Source: Candidatus Rubneribacter avistercoris (GTDB lineage Bacteria > Actinomycetota > Coriobacteriia > Coriobacteriales > Eggerthellaceae). From it: a stretch of 60,986 nucleotides of DNA. A program made the translations under genes and the position numbers. Location of the stretch: NCBI GenBank assembly GCA_019115845.1, contig DXCU01000071.1, positions 1 to 60,986 of the forward strand, read 5' to 3'. The stretch's first letter is position 1. The number at the start of each line of letters is the position of its first letter. Below the pieces are notes generated by a model. That model did not search any database and was not told where the DNA came from. It saw nothing but the letters and a program-made list of their open reading frames with translations. Below are positions 43,349 to 52,294 of this stretch, piece after piece.

Positions 43349-44839
43349 GTGCAGTCCGGTTTGCGCGGAATGCGGCCCGTCGAGCCGTCCGCTCTGCGGT
43401 CCACGTTGGGGTTCGCCTGCAACCAGGGGTTCGTGTTCTCCCTGTTCTACCTGGGTCCGAACAGGGCCCTGGACGCCGGCCCCGTCTTGTTCGAACGCGC
43501 CGATCTGTTCGCTACCCTCGCTTTCATGGTGCTTTCCTTCGCGCTTCTGCGCGCGGCCGCCCCCCGGGCGCGCGACGCGCTGCTCTCTCGCGCGCTTCTG
43601 TGGTGCTACGCGCTTTTGCTGGTGGTGGGGTCGGCCCTTCCCGTCCTGGTGGGTCCGGCGCCGGGCACCGTGCTGGCCGAAGGGCTGCTCGTGGGCGCGT
43701 CCGCCGGCCTTATGCTGGCCGCGTGGGGCCGCGCGTTCGGCAGGAGGCCTTCGGAGCGCTGCCTGCCTGAGGTGTTCGTCTCGTCCGCCCTGGCCGCCGC
43801 CGTCTGCCTGGCGTTCTGGGCGCTTCCCTGGGAAGGCGCCCCGCTCGCGCTCAAGCTGCTTGCCCTGGGCAGCGCCTTCGCCTTGAAGGGGCTCGCGCCG
43901 TTTTCGGAGGAGGGCGCCCGCCAAAGCTGCAAGGGAGGCTCCGCGCCCTCCCCGATAACCTTCGGCGATTTGGTTGCCACCAAGGAGCAGCGTGTTGAGA
44001 CCGCGCGCCTGTCCAGGAAGATGTTGACGGGCACCGTTTTGTTCGGGCTGGCTGCCGGCTTCATGGAGACGTTCTCGTCCGAGCCCGGCATGGCGTCGAA
44101 CCCGGCCATAGGGGCGACCCTGCTCGTGCTCGTGCTGTTCTGCACGGCGGCCCTGCAGCTGATGGCGGGCGACGCGAGGGCTTCGCAGGACGGTCGCGGC
44201 GCGCAAAGCCCCCTGGACGGCGTGTACCGGCTGGCCGTGCTCGTGATGATGGCGGGCTTTCTGTTCGTGCCGGTGCTGGGTTCGTTCGGCGTCACGGGCG
44301 AGGCCGTGGTCCTGGCGGGGTATCTGGGGCTCATATCCGTTTTGATCTCGCTGTTCCTCCTCATGGCCAAGCTGACCGGCCAGGACGCGGCTGCGGCGTT
44401 CGCCGGGGGGTTCGCGGCGCTTTACCTGGGGGAGATGGCGGGCATCGTCTTGGGCAACGTCATTGAGTCGCTCGAACCCGCAGGGGAGGCGCCCTACGCC
44501 GTGGCGGCCTTCGCCGGCCTGGCGGCGCTTTACGCGTACCTGTTCCTGTTCACGGAGAGGGACTTCGGCGCCTTGTCGGTCATCGTGCGCGACGCGGACC
44601 GGTTCGACGACGCGTGCCGGGTCATCTCCTCCGAGCACGGCCTGTCCAAGCGCGAGTCCGAGATACTGCCGCTCGCCCTGCGCGGCCGCACCGGCGAGCG
44701 CATAGCGGGCGAGCTGTTCATATCCAAGAGCACGGTGGACACGCATCTGCGCCGCATCTACGCGAAGACGGGCACGCATGGACGCCAAGAGCTCATCGAC
44801 CTGGGCGAGCGCACCGTGCGCCGCCTGGGCGGGAAATGA
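43349..44839 (+). CDS. 12-TM membrane protein with C-terminal LuxR-type HTH
   Basis: 496 aa from GTG 43349 (GGAAGGAGGG, 6-nt spacing; -10 TATCAT at 43309). About twelve TM helices fill residues 15-420. The last ~70 residues form a GerE/LuxR HTH: HGLSKRESEILPLALRGRTGERIAGELFISKSTVDTHLRRIYAKTGTHGRQELIDL. These membrane-embedded LuxR proteins are greatly expanded in Eggerthellaceae, where they often flank respiratory reductase or transporter genes and are thought to sense small molecules at the membrane. Unusually, this one overlaps or abuts murB (ATGA at the stop) rather than a reductase gene, so its target is unclear. Confidence 0.9.
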   Translation: MQSGLRGMRPVEPSALRSTLGFACNQGFVFSLFYLGPNRALDAGPVLFERADLFATLAFMVLSFALLRAAAPRARDALLSRALLWCYALLLVVGSALPVLVGPAPGTVLAEGLLVGASAGLMLAAWGRAFGRRPSERCLPEVFVSSALAAAVCLAFWALPWEGAPLALKLLALGSAFALKGLAPFSEEGARQSCKGGSAPSPITFGDLVATKEQRVETARLSRKMLTGTVLFGLAAGFMETFSSEPGMASNPAIGATLLVLVLFCTAALQLMAGDARASQDGRGAQSPLDGVYRLAVLVMMAGFLFVPVLGSFGVTGEAVVLAGYLGLISVLISLFLLMAKLTGQDAAAAFAGGFAALYLGEMAGIVLGNVIESLEPAGEAPYAVAAFAGLAALYAYLFLFTERDFGALSVIVRDADRFDDACRVISSEHGLSKRESEILPLALRGRTGERIAGELFISKSTVDTHLRRIYAKTGTHGRQELIDLGERTVRRLGGK

Positions 44840-44847
44840 GGGGGATC

Positions 44848-45774
44848 ATGGTCTGCGAAGGGCTTCGGGCCGCGCTTGCGCGCGCGGTGGGCGAGGAGGG
44901 GCTGCGGCTTGGCGAGCCCATGGCGGCGCACACCACCTTCGCGGTGGGCGGTCCGGCGGAGTGCGCGGTCTTTCCGCGCACCGAGGGGCAGGTGCGCGCG
45001 GTTTGGGAGGCGTGCCGCTCCTTCGGCGTTTCTCTGCGGGCGATGGGCTTGGGAAGCGACCTTTTGGTGAGCGACGCGGGGCTGCGCGGCGTCGTGATGA
45101 TCCTGGCCGGCGGCTTTTCGGGAGTGTCTGTGGAGGGGCGGACGGTAAAGGCCCAGGCGGGGGCGTCGAACGCCCAGGTGGCCGAGGCCGCGCAGCGGGC
45201 GGGGCTTGCCGGCTACGAGTTCGCGAGCGGCATACCGGGGACCGTCGGCGGCGCGGCCATCATGAACGCGGGCGCCTACGGCGGGGAGTTCGGGCAGGTG
45301 GCGCGAAGCGTGCGCTGCCTGACGCCGGAGGGGCGCGCGGTGGAGGTGACCGCAAAGGAGGCGGCGTGGTCCTACCGGCACAGCATGATGGACGATCGCG
45401 GCTACCTGGTGCTCTCGGCGCAGCTGGTCCTTGAGCCCGACGACCCGGAGGCCGTCCGGGCGCGCATGGAGGACCTGGCGCGCCGTCGCGCCGAAAAGCA
45501 GCCCCTTGAGCTGCCGAGTGCGGGGAGCACCTTCAAGCGCCCTGAGGGATGCTTCGCGGGAAAGCTCATAGAGGAGGCCGGCCTGCGCGGATTCCGCGTG
45601 GGGGGCGCGCAGGTGTCGGAGAAGCACTGCGGCTTCGTGGTGAACGCGGGCGGCGCCACGGCCAAGGACGTGCGCCGGCTGATCGACGAGGTGCAAGAGC
45701 GCGTGCTGGCGAGCGCAGGCGTGCTTTTGGAGCCGGAGGTGCGCATGTGGGGCTTCGAGGACGAGGGCGAGTGA
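44848..45774 (+). CDS. murB: UDP-N-acetylenolpyruvoylglucosamine reductase
   Basis: 308 aa, the short type II MurB. It reduces UDP-GlcNAc-enolpyruvate to UDP-MurNAc with NADPH and FAD in peptidoglycan synthesis. FAD-binding motifs are HTTFAVGGPAECAVFP, MGLGSDLLVSDAG and FASGIPGTVGGAAIMNAGAYG. The catalytic Ser is in SAGSTFKRP (S227), and the C-terminal Glu is near LLEPEVRMWG. ATG 44848 has GAGGGGG just upstream; ATG 44836, overlapping the previous stop, is also possible. Either way it is translated from the same message as the LuxR-type regulator upstream. Confidence 0.95.
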   Translation: MVCEGLRAALARAVGEEGLRLGEPMAAHTTFAVGGPAECAVFPRTEGQVRAVWEACRSFGVSLRAMGLGSDLLVSDAGLRGVVMILAGGFSGVSVEGRTVKAQAGASNAQVAEAAQRAGLAGYEFASGIPGTVGGAAIMNAGAYGGEFGQVARSVRCLTPEGRAVEVTAKEAAWSYRHSMMDDRGYLVLSAQLVLEPDDPEAVRARMEDLARRRAEKQPLELPSAGSTFKRPEGCFAGKLIEEAGLRGFRVGGAQVSEKHCGFVVNAGGATAKDVRRLIDEVQERVLASAGVLLEPEVRMWGFEDEGE

Positions 45775-45800
45775 GCGGGTCCTTCCGTCCGCCGCGGCCC

Positions 45801-45829
45801 TTGTGCCTTTCGTCGTGATATGTTATATC
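45801..45829 (+). promoter_or_regulatory. putative promoter and dyad upstream of cydDC
   Basis: TTGTGC (45801-45806) and TATATC (45824-45829) with a 17-nt spacer form a promoter-like pair. The -10 is part of a short palindrome, GATAT-GTT-ATATC (45817-45829), a possible operator. This AT-rich patch stands out in GC-rich DNA. Confidence 0.5.
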
Positions 45830-45904
45830 TAGAATAGCATTTTTCGAACGCGCGCGAGCCGTTTGGAGAGGGTCGCACGTGGCGGAGGAGGAAGGCGAGG
45901 GCCC

Positions 45905-47638
45905 GTGATTGACCGATCCATCTTTGCGCTGCCGGGCGTGCGGCGCGTCCTTGCCGCGCTCGCCGCGTCGTCGACGGCGCGGGCCTTGCTCGTGGCCGGC
46001 CAGGCGCTTGCCCTGGCGAGCGCCGTCGTCGGCTTGTGGGAGGGCGGCGCGCTGGCCGACCAGGCGGCGCGTGTCGCGGTGTTTTTGGCCTGCTTTGTCG
46101 GACGCCAGCTCCTCGCGTCGGTGCAGGAGGCGCATCTGGAGCGCTATGCCTCCGAGCGCGCAGACGAGCTGCGCCGGCGGCTGCTTTTGCGGGTGTTCGA
46201 AGGGGGCGCGGGCGTGGTGCAGGCGCGCGGCACCGGCAACGTGGCCACGCTTGTCGTGGAGGGGATCGACCAGGTGGAAACCTACATCCGCCTCATCCTC
46301 CCCAAGGCGGTGGGCGTGGTGGCGGTTCCTCTGGTGCTCCTGCTGTGGATCTTTCCGCTTGACTGGGTGTCGGGCGTCATCGCGCTTGCGATGTTTCCCT
46401 TCATCGTTTTGTACATGGTGATCCTCGGGCACACGGCCCAAGACGAGGCGGCCAAGCAGCACGCGACCTTCCAGGCGCTGTCCAACACCTTCGTCGACGC
46501 ATTGCGCGGCATCGACACGCTCAAGCTGTTCGGCCGGGGCCGCTCGTTCGGGGCGAGCATCTACGAGGCGAGCGAGCGCTTCCGCGAGGCCACCATGAAG
46601 ACGCTGCGCGTCGCCACTTTGTCAAGCTCGGTGCTTGACCTGTTCGCCACCGGCGCGCTGGCGGCCGTGGCCATCATGCTGGGCTTTCGGCTGGTGGACG
46701 GGGCGCTGCCGTTCTTCCCGGCGCTCGCGGTGCTGATCATGGTGCCGGAGTACTTCAAGCCGGTGCGCGAGTTCGCCGCCGACTACCACGCCTCGCTCGA
46801 CGGCAAGAACGCGTTGAGGTCGGTGCTGGAGATCGTCGAGGAGGAGCCGGCGGCGGACGACGCGGCGCTCCGGGGCGCGGCCGCCCTTCCCCTGTGGAGC
46901 GAGCGGGCGACGTTCGAGGCGCGGGGCGTGGGCTTCTCCTACGCCGACCATCGGGTGCTCGACGACGTCCGGTTCTCGGTGCGGGGCAACGCGCGGGTGG
47001 GCATCGTGGGCGCGAGCGGGGCGGGCAAGAGCACGCTTGTGGGGCTTGTGGCCGGATTCTCGCGCCCCGAGGCGGGCTTGTTTGTCCTGGGGGGCGTCGA
47101 GGTGGGCGATTTGCATCGGAGCGACTGGCAGCGTCAGATCGCCTACATCCCGCAAAACCCCTACATCTTCCACGCCACCCTGCGCGACAACGTGGCGTTT
47201 TACTGCCCGGACGCATCCGAGGCCGACGTGGAGCGCGCTGTGGCCGCGATGGGCCTGGACGCCCTGGTGGCCGAACTGCCCCAGGGCCTTGACACGCTGG
47301 TGGGCGAGGGCGCCCGCGCGCTTTCGGGCGGCCAGGCGCAGCGGGTGGCGTTGGCGCGCGCGTTTCTGGACGGGGAGCGCCGCGTTTTGCTGTTCGACGA
47401 GCCGACGGCGCATCTGGACATAGAGACGGAGCTGGAGCTCAAAGAGCGTATGCTGCCGCTTATGAGGGGCAGGCTCGTGTTCTTCGCCACGCATCGGCTG
47501 CACTGGATGGTCGACATGGACACGGTGCTAGTGGTGGAGGACGGGCGCGTGGTGGAGGCGGGCGATCCCGCCGAGCTGGCAGGCGCCGGGGGTGCCTACG
47601 CGCGGCTCGCCCTGCAGATGGGGGGCGAGGCCGCATGA
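45905..47638 (+). CDS. cydD: CydD subunit of the thiol-exporting ABC transporter needed for cytochrome bd
   Basis: 577 aa. The start GTG 45905 follows GGAAGGCGAGGG; TTG 45863 is an alternative. An N-terminal six-TM ABC exporter domain (to ~residue 310) with the CydD-typical HATFQALSNTFVDALRGIDTLKLFGR is followed by the ATPase: GASGAGKSTLVGLV, YIPQNPYIFHATLRDNVAF, LSGGQAQRVALARAFL, VLLFDEPTAHLD. With CydC it exports glutathione or cysteine (or moves haem) and is needed for assembly of cytochrome bd oxidase. cydAB itself is outside the window. The stop overlaps the cydC start. Confidence 0.93.
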   Translation: MIDRSIFALPGVRRVLAALAASSTARALLVAGQALALASAVVGLWEGGALADQAARVAVFLACFVGRQLLASVQEAHLERYASERADELRRRLLLRVFEGGAGVVQARGTGNVATLVVEGIDQVETYIRLILPKAVGVVAVPLVLLLWIFPLDWVSGVIALAMFPFIVLYMVILGHTAQDEAAKQHATFQALSNTFVDALRGIDTLKLFGRGRSFGASIYEASERFREATMKTLRVATLSSSVLDLFATGALAAVAIMLGFRLVDGALPFFPALAVLIMVPEYFKPVREFAADYHASLDGKNALRSVLEIVEEEPAADDAALRGAAALPLWSERATFEARGVGFSYADHRVLDDVRFSVRGNARVGIVGASGAGKSTLVGLVAGFSRPEAGLFVLGGVEVGDLHRSDWQRQIAYIPQNPYIFHATLRDNVAFYCPDASEADVERAVAAMGLDALVAELPQGLDTLVGEGARALSGGQAQRVALARAFLDGERRVLLFDEPTAHLDIETELELKERMLPLMRGRLVFFATHRLHWMVDMDTVLVVEDGRVVEAGDPAELAGAGGAYARLALQMGGEAA

Positions 47639-49395
47639 GGACGGCGGAGTTCGCGCGCACGTGGCGCCAGGACCGCTGGGTGCGCCCCTTCTTCAAGCGC
47701 TATCGCAAAACGCTCGCGTTCGCGCTGCTGCTGGGCGCGGCGACGTTCGCCTTCGCGGCCGGGCTCATGGTGACCTCGGGTTATCTCATCAGCGCCGCCG
47801 CGGCCGTGCCGGAGTCCGTCTTGGCGCTCAACCTTCCGCTCATCTTCGTGCGCATATTCGGCATAGGAAAGCCGGTCCTGCACTACTTCGAGCGCCTGGC
47901 CAGCCACGACTGGGTGCTGCGGATGACCTCGGGCCTGCGCCTTGCGCTCTACCGCGCCATGGAGAAGGACGCCGTCGTGTTCCGCACGGCGCGTCGCACG
48001 GGAGACGCGTTGGGGCTTTTGTCCGAGGACATCGGGCATCTGCAAAACCTCTACCTGCGCACGGTGTTCCCCTCGGTGGTGGCCCTGCTTGTGTGGTTCG
48101 CGCTGCTGGCCATTGCGGGCTTTCTCTCTTTAGCCCTGCTGGCGGCGCTTTTCCTGACGCTGGGGGCGGTGGTCGTGCTCGCGCCGCTCGTATCCGTGAT
48201 CGCGTGCGGGGCGCGGCGCATGCGCATCAAGGCGTGCAGAAACGAGCTGTACGCCGAGCTGACCGACAACGTGCTGGGCGTGTCTGACTGGGTGTTCTCG
48301 CAGCGCTGCGGGGCGTATCTGGAGCGCTACCGCGCCTCCGAGGCCGCCATGAAGGAGCTTGTGCGCGCTGAGCAGCGGTTTTCGCGCAGGCGGGACGTGG
48401 CTTTGCAGGTGCTTTTCGGGGCGACGGCCGTCGTTGTGCTCATGTGGGCGGCGGGGCGCTTCGGCGGGCAGGGGACGGACGCGGCCAACTGGATTGCGGC
48501 GTTCGTGCTGGGCTTCTTCCCGCTCATCGACGCGTTCGCGCCGCTCTCGTCGGCGGCGGTGGACGCGTTTTCCTTCAGCGACTCGGTGCAGCGGCTCAAC
48601 GCGCTGCCCGAAGTTGACGACCATGCGGAAAAGCCGCCCGTTCCCTCGGGGCCTTTCGACGTGCGGATCGAGGGCGCGGCCTACCGCTATCCCGGCAGCG
48701 ACAAGATGGTGCTCGACGGGCTTGACCTGTTCGTGCCGCAGGGGCAGAAGGTGGCCGTGCTCGGCCGCAGCGGGGCGGGCAAGTCCACGCTCGCCGCGCT
48801 GGTGCGCGGGGACGCCGCCCCGGTTTGCGGGAGCGTGACGCTGGCGGGGGTTCCCACCGTGCGGTTCGGCGAGGCCATGCCCTCCTACGTGGGGGTCATC
48901 CAGCAGCGCACCTACCTGTTCAACATGACGCTGCGCGAGAACCTGCGCATAGGGCGCGCGGACGCAAGCGACGACGACATCCGCACGGCACTTGCGAGCG
49001 TGGGCCTGTCCGGCCTGCTCTCGCGCCTGCCCGAGGGGTTGGACACCATGGTGGACGAGGCGGGCCTGCGATTTTCCGGCGGGGAGCGGCACCGCGTGGC
49101 GCTTGCGCGCGTGCTGCTGCAGGACGCGCCCGTGGTCATCTTGGACGAGCCGACCGTGGGGCTGGACCCGGTGACCGAGCGCGATCTGCTCGAAACGCTC
49201 TTCGAGGTTTTGGAGGGGCGGACCGTCATCATGATCACGCATCATCTGCAGGGCGTGTCGGCCATGGACCGCGTGGTGTTTCTGGAGGAGGGCCGCGTGG
49301 CGTTGGACGGGTCGCCTGCGGAGCTTGCGCGCGCAAGCGAGCGCTACCGCACGCTCCTCGCCTTCGACCGCGGGGCGGCAGCGCCTGCGCCTTGA
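47635..49395 (+). CDS. cydC: CydC subunit of the thiol-exporting ABC transporter
   Basis: 586 aa; ATG 47635 overlaps the cydD stop (ATGA). Six-TM domain with the CydC pattern VTSGYLISAAAAVPES, VRIFGIGKPVLHYFERLASHDWVLRM and LGLLSEDIGHLQNLYLR. ATPase: LGRSGAGKSTLAAL, GVIQQRTYLFNMTLRENL, FSGGERHRVALARVLL, VVILDEPTVGLD. It forms the heterodimer with CydD. The Q-loop and the signature depart slightly from the CydD half (FSGGERHR versus LSGGQAQR), as usual for these asymmetric exporters. A GC-rich hairpin separates it from the convergent elp3 gene. Confidence 0.93.
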   Translation: MRTAEFARTWRQDRWVRPFFKRYRKTLAFALLLGAATFAFAAGLMVTSGYLISAAAAVPESVLALNLPLIFVRIFGIGKPVLHYFERLASHDWVLRMTSGLRLALYRAMEKDAVVFRTARRTGDALGLLSEDIGHLQNLYLRTVFPSVVALLVWFALLAIAGFLSLALLAALFLTLGAVVVLAPLVSVIACGARRMRIKACRNELYAELTDNVLGVSDWVFSQRCGAYLERYRASEAAMKELVRAEQRFSRRRDVALQVLFGATAVVVLMWAAGRFGGQGTDAANWIAAFVLGFFPLIDAFAPLSSAAVDAFSFSDSVQRLNALPEVDDHAEKPPVPSGPFDVRIEGAAYRYPGSDKMVLDGLDLFVPQGQKVAVLGRSGAGKSTLAALVRGDAAPVCGSVTLAGVPTVRFGEAMPSYVGVIQQRTYLFNMTLRENLRIGRADASDDDIRTALASVGLSGLLSRLPEGLDTMVDEAGLRFSGGERHRVALARVLLQDAPVVILDEPTVGLDPVTERDLLETLFEVLEGRTVIMITHHLQGVSAMDRVVFLEEGRVALDGSPAELARASERYRTLLAFDRGAAAPAP

Positions 49396-49412
49396 CGCAT
49401 GCGGGGCAGCGC

Positions 49413-49442
49413 GGCCGGCGGGCGGAGGGCGCCTTGCCGGCC
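49413..49442. terminator. hairpin between convergent cydC and elp3
   Basis: GGCCGGC (49413-49419) pairs with GCCGGCC (49436-49442). It is placed in the 53-bp gap between two convergent stop codons, without T tracts. Possibly a bidirectional terminator. Confidence 0.45.
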
Positions 49443-49448
49443 TGCGCC

Positions 49449-51272
49449 TCATGATGCAAGGTCGCGGGTTTGGTACAGGCCGTTGTCGAAAAACCCCAGC
49501 GCGCGGTAGTAGGCGCGCGTGCCCACCGCGCTGATGACGTTGACGCGCGCGTATCCGGCGGCGCCGGATACGGCGCACGCCTCCTCGATCAGCTGCCGCC
49601 CCAGGCCGCGATGCTGCGCCCCCTGGCCGCTGCGATGCAGGCCGACCGTCTTGCCGTACACGTGCACTTCGCGGATCATGGCCTCGCCTAGCCCGACGGG
49701 CGCCTGGTCGCCCAGGCGGGCGAGGGCGTCTTGGTCGGGAAGCGAAAGCCGCAGGAACCCGGCCAAGCGCCCCTTGCCGTCTGTCCATTGGAAGAAGCGC
49801 TCCTCGCTCACGGAGGTGGCGTAGGCGATCTGCGACATGCGAAGCGAGGACGCGTCCACGTCCGCCTCCCGCACCTCGCGTCCCCTGATCTCGGCGCTGC
49901 GCACGCCGCGCTCGTCCATCCGGCGCTCCACCAGCTGACGCAGGTTGATCTTCTTGTTTCCCACCATAATGTCGTGGGCCGAGATGTCGCGGATCATGCG
50001 CGAGACGCGCGTGTAGGGCGGCGTGACGGCCAAATCGGCGGTCAGCACGTCCAAAAGCTCCTCCTCTGAGTACGGCCGCCACGACCCGCTCTGATGACGC
50101 GCGCGCAAACTCGCGCTCGCCACCAGGGCGCACGGGTAGATCTTCACCTCGTCGGGCAGGTAGTCGGGCTGAGCGACGAGGCGCTCGTAGTCGCGTTTGT
50201 CGCCTTCGGGGTTCGCGCCGTAGAGGTTGGCCATGAAGTGCACGTGGATCTTGAATCCGAACAAGCGCAGCAGCGAGAACGCCTCGGCCATGCGCTCGGG
50301 GCCGATGCCGCGCCGGTTCAAGCGCAGGATGCGCGCGTCCAGGCTCTGCACGCCCATCTGGATTTTCGTGCAGCCCAGCCTGCGCGCGAACGAGAGGCTT
50401 TCGCACGAGACCGCGTCCGGGCGCGTTTCTATAACCAAGCCCACCGCCCGGCAGGCCGCCTCCTCGTTGGCGGCGTGCTGCTCGTCAAGCTCCGGCAGGG
50501 CCGCCCGCTGGAAGGACGAAGCGCGCTCCCACGGGGTGCCCGCTCCGTAGAGCGCGCGCACGGCCTGGTTGTATGAAAGCTCGCCTGCGTTTACGGCGCG
50601 TTGGGTGGCGCACGTGGCGGCAACCAGCAGGTCGCGGTCGTTTTCGATGCCGGCTTCATGGTAGAGCGCCTGCCGCTTTCGCACGCTGCGCTCGGTCAGG
50701 TCCGGGTCGGCGGCCTCGTTGAGCGCGCGGAACAGCTCTTTTGCGAACCACACCTGGTAGTCGCGCGGGTAGTCGCTCCAGGTGCCGCCCAGCACGATAA
50801 GCTCCACCTTGTCGGTGACGTGCCCCATCTGCGCCAAGGTGCGCACCCGCGCCGCTACCTGCAAATAGGGGTCGAAAAAGGCTCGTTCGGCACGTTGGCA
50901 GGCGGGCTCGTCGGCCAGGTAGCTTTTGGGCATGCGCACATCGTTGGGGCAGTACAAACATTCGCTCGCGCACGCCCAGGGCTTGGTGAGCACGGTGACG
51001 GTGGCCACGCCCGAGGCGGTGCGCCCCGGCTTCATCCGCAGGGTGCGCACCAGGTCGCGCTCGAGCGCCTCGTCGACGCCCCAGGATTCCCAGCGCGCGG
51101 GGTCGCGGCGCTTCGTTTCCTGGTAGAAGGGGAGGAGGTGCTTTTTGGCGCATGGGCGCTCCCCCGGGGCGAGCGCGCGGTTGCGCGTGCGCACGAGCAC
51201 ATCGAGGGACTTCGCGTCAAGCGGGCCTGAGCGCCTGACGGCTTCGAGTATGTCGAGCAGTGCATCTTCCAT
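49449..51272 (-). CDS. bacterial Elp3: tRNA U34 carboxymethyl radical SAM/acetyltransferase
   Basis: 607 aa from ATG 51272. The ATG at 51320 is only 3 nt past the -10 box and is unlikely, though leaderless use cannot be excluded. Radical SAM domain with C-x3-C-x2-C (ACASECLYCPND) followed by the Elp3-specific PKSYLADEPACQRAERAFFDPYLQ and GHVTDKVELIVLGGTWSDYP. The middle region includes GVQSLDARILRLNRRG and YPCALVASASL. C-terminal GNAT domain: REVHVYGKTVGLH and GLGRQLIEEACAVS, then RAYYRALGF. Elp3 forms 5-carboxymethyl-type modifications at wobble uridine. Bacterial Elp3 proteins act alone, without the other eukaryotic Elongator subunits. Confidence 0.92.
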   Translation of the reverse strand: MEDALLDILEAVRRSGPLDAKSLDVLVRTRNRALAPGERPCAKKHLLPFYQETKRRDPARWESWGVDEALERDLVRTLRMKPGRTASGVATVTVLTKPWACASECLYCPNDVRMPKSYLADEPACQRAERAFFDPYLQVAARVRTLAQMGHVTDKVELIVLGGTWSDYPRDYQVWFAKELFRALNEAADPDLTERSVRKRQALYHEAGIENDRDLLVAATCATQRAVNAGELSYNQAVRALYGAGTPWERASSFQRAALPELDEQHAANEEAACRAVGLVIETRPDAVSCESLSFARRLGCTKIQMGVQSLDARILRLNRRGIGPERMAEAFSLLRLFGFKIHVHFMANLYGANPEGDKRDYERLVAQPDYLPDEVKIYPCALVASASLRARHQSGSWRPYSEEELLDVLTADLAVTPPYTRVSRMIRDISAHDIMVGNKKINLRQLVERRMDERGVRSAEIRGREVREADVDASSLRMSQIAYATSVSEERFFQWTDGKGRLAGFLRLSLPDQDALARLGDQAPVGLGEAMIREVHVYGKTVGLHRSGQGAQHRGLGRQLIEEACAVSGAAGYARVNVISAVGTRAYYRALGFFDNGLYQTRDLAS

Positions 51273-51323
51273 GGCGGTGGCGGCTTTCGCAAAAGGGACG
51301 TGCGGGCGGTTCGTCGGCATGCT

Positions 51324-51366
51324 AGTGTACCACGCGCTGCGCGCAAGGCCGCCGGTGCGCTAGAAT
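51324..51366. promoter_or_regulatory. divergent promoters of elp3 and the methyltransferase gene
   Basis: Minus-strand TACACT (51329-51324) serves elp3 and plus-strand TAGAAT (51361-51366) serves the methyltransferase gene. The -10 boxes are 31 bp apart so the -35 regions overlap and the promoters should compete. TAGAAT ends 7 nt before ATG 51374, which has no Shine-Dalgarno. Confidence 0.55.
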
Positions 51367-51373
51367 ATCCCCC

Positions 51374-52222
51374 ATGCCCATCACAGCCGACACCGCTCAT
51401 GCGCTCTGCGACATCACCAGCGCGTTTTACCGCGCGCACGCCGCGTCGTTCTCGTCCACGCGCCAAGCGCCGTGGGCCGGGTGGGCGCGCGTGCTGGAGT
51501 GCGCGCTTCCGGACGGGGGCGCCCGCCCGCGCACGCTGCGCGTCTTCGATCTGGCGTGCGGGAACCTCCGCTTCGGGCGCTTTGCGGCCGAGAGGTTTCC
51601 CGAGGCGGCCGTCGACCTGTTCGCGGTGGACAACTGCGACGAGCTGGCCTGCGGGGAGGGCGCGGCGCGGCTGGATCCGCAGCGCGCAGACGCCCGGCTG
51701 CGACCGTCTGACGCGGAGGCGGCGCGGGCGCGGGGCGGCTCGCTGCGCGTGTCGTACCAAAGCCTCGACGTTGCGGCCGCGCTTTTCGAGGAAGGGCGGC
51801 TTTCCCGCATGCTCGACGCGCCCGCGTGCGATCTGTGCGTGTCGTTTGGGTTCATGCACCATCTCCCGCTTCCCGCGCAGCGCGCCGAGGCGCTTTCGGC
51901 CTTGGTGGACCGCGCGCGGCCGGGCGGGACGGTGGCGGTGTCGTTCTGGCGCTTCTTAAGCGACCCGGGCCTTGTGGCCAAGGCGCGGGAGTCCACCGCG
52001 CGCGCCTGCGCGGAGCTGGGCTTGCCTAAGCTGGACGCGGGCGACTGCGTGCTGGGCTGGCAGGGCGAGCCGGGCGCGTGGCGCTACTGCCACAGCTTCT
52101 CGGAGGAGGAGGTGGACGCCTTGGCGGCGGGCGTTGCGCAGCGCGCCGAGGCGGTCGCGCGCTTCTCGGCCGACGGGCGGAACGGGGCCCTCAACGAGTA
52201 TCTGGTGCTGCGCGCGCGATGA
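51374..52222 (+). CDS. class I SAM-dependent methyltransferase, substrate unknown
   Basis: 282 aa. The Rossmann motif I is LRVFDLACGNLRFGRFAAERFP (~residues 56-77), motif II LFAVDNCDEL, and motif IV CDLCVSFGFMHHLPLPAQRAEAL, the layout of small-molecule or trans-aconitate-type methyltransferases. ALVDRARPGGTVAVSFWRF and the C-terminal CVLGWQGEPGAWRYCHSFSEEEVDALA follow. The ATG lies 7 nt after TAGAAT and has no Shine-Dalgarno, so translation is probably leaderless. It diverges from elp3, which suggests but does not prove a tRNA-modification link (a methyl ester at cm5U would be the eukaryotic Trm9-like step). Confidence 0.85.
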   Translation: MPITADTAHALCDITSAFYRAHAASFSSTRQAPWAGWARVLECALPDGGARPRTLRVFDLACGNLRFGRFAAERFPEAAVDLFAVDNCDELACGEGAARLDPQRADARLRPSDAEAARARGGSLRVSYQSLDVAAALFEEGRLSRMLDAPACDLCVSFGFMHHLPLPAQRAEALSALVDRARPGGTVAVSFWRFLSDPGLVAKARESTARACAELGLPKLDAGDCVLGWQGEPGAWRYCHSFSEEEVDALAAGVAQRAEAVARFSADGRNGALNEYLVLRAR

Positions 52223-52294
52223 GGCCGCGCGGAGGGGAACGTTCTGCTATTCTGTACGCTTGTCGCCTGACCATCGGATACGCCGGGAGCGCCC

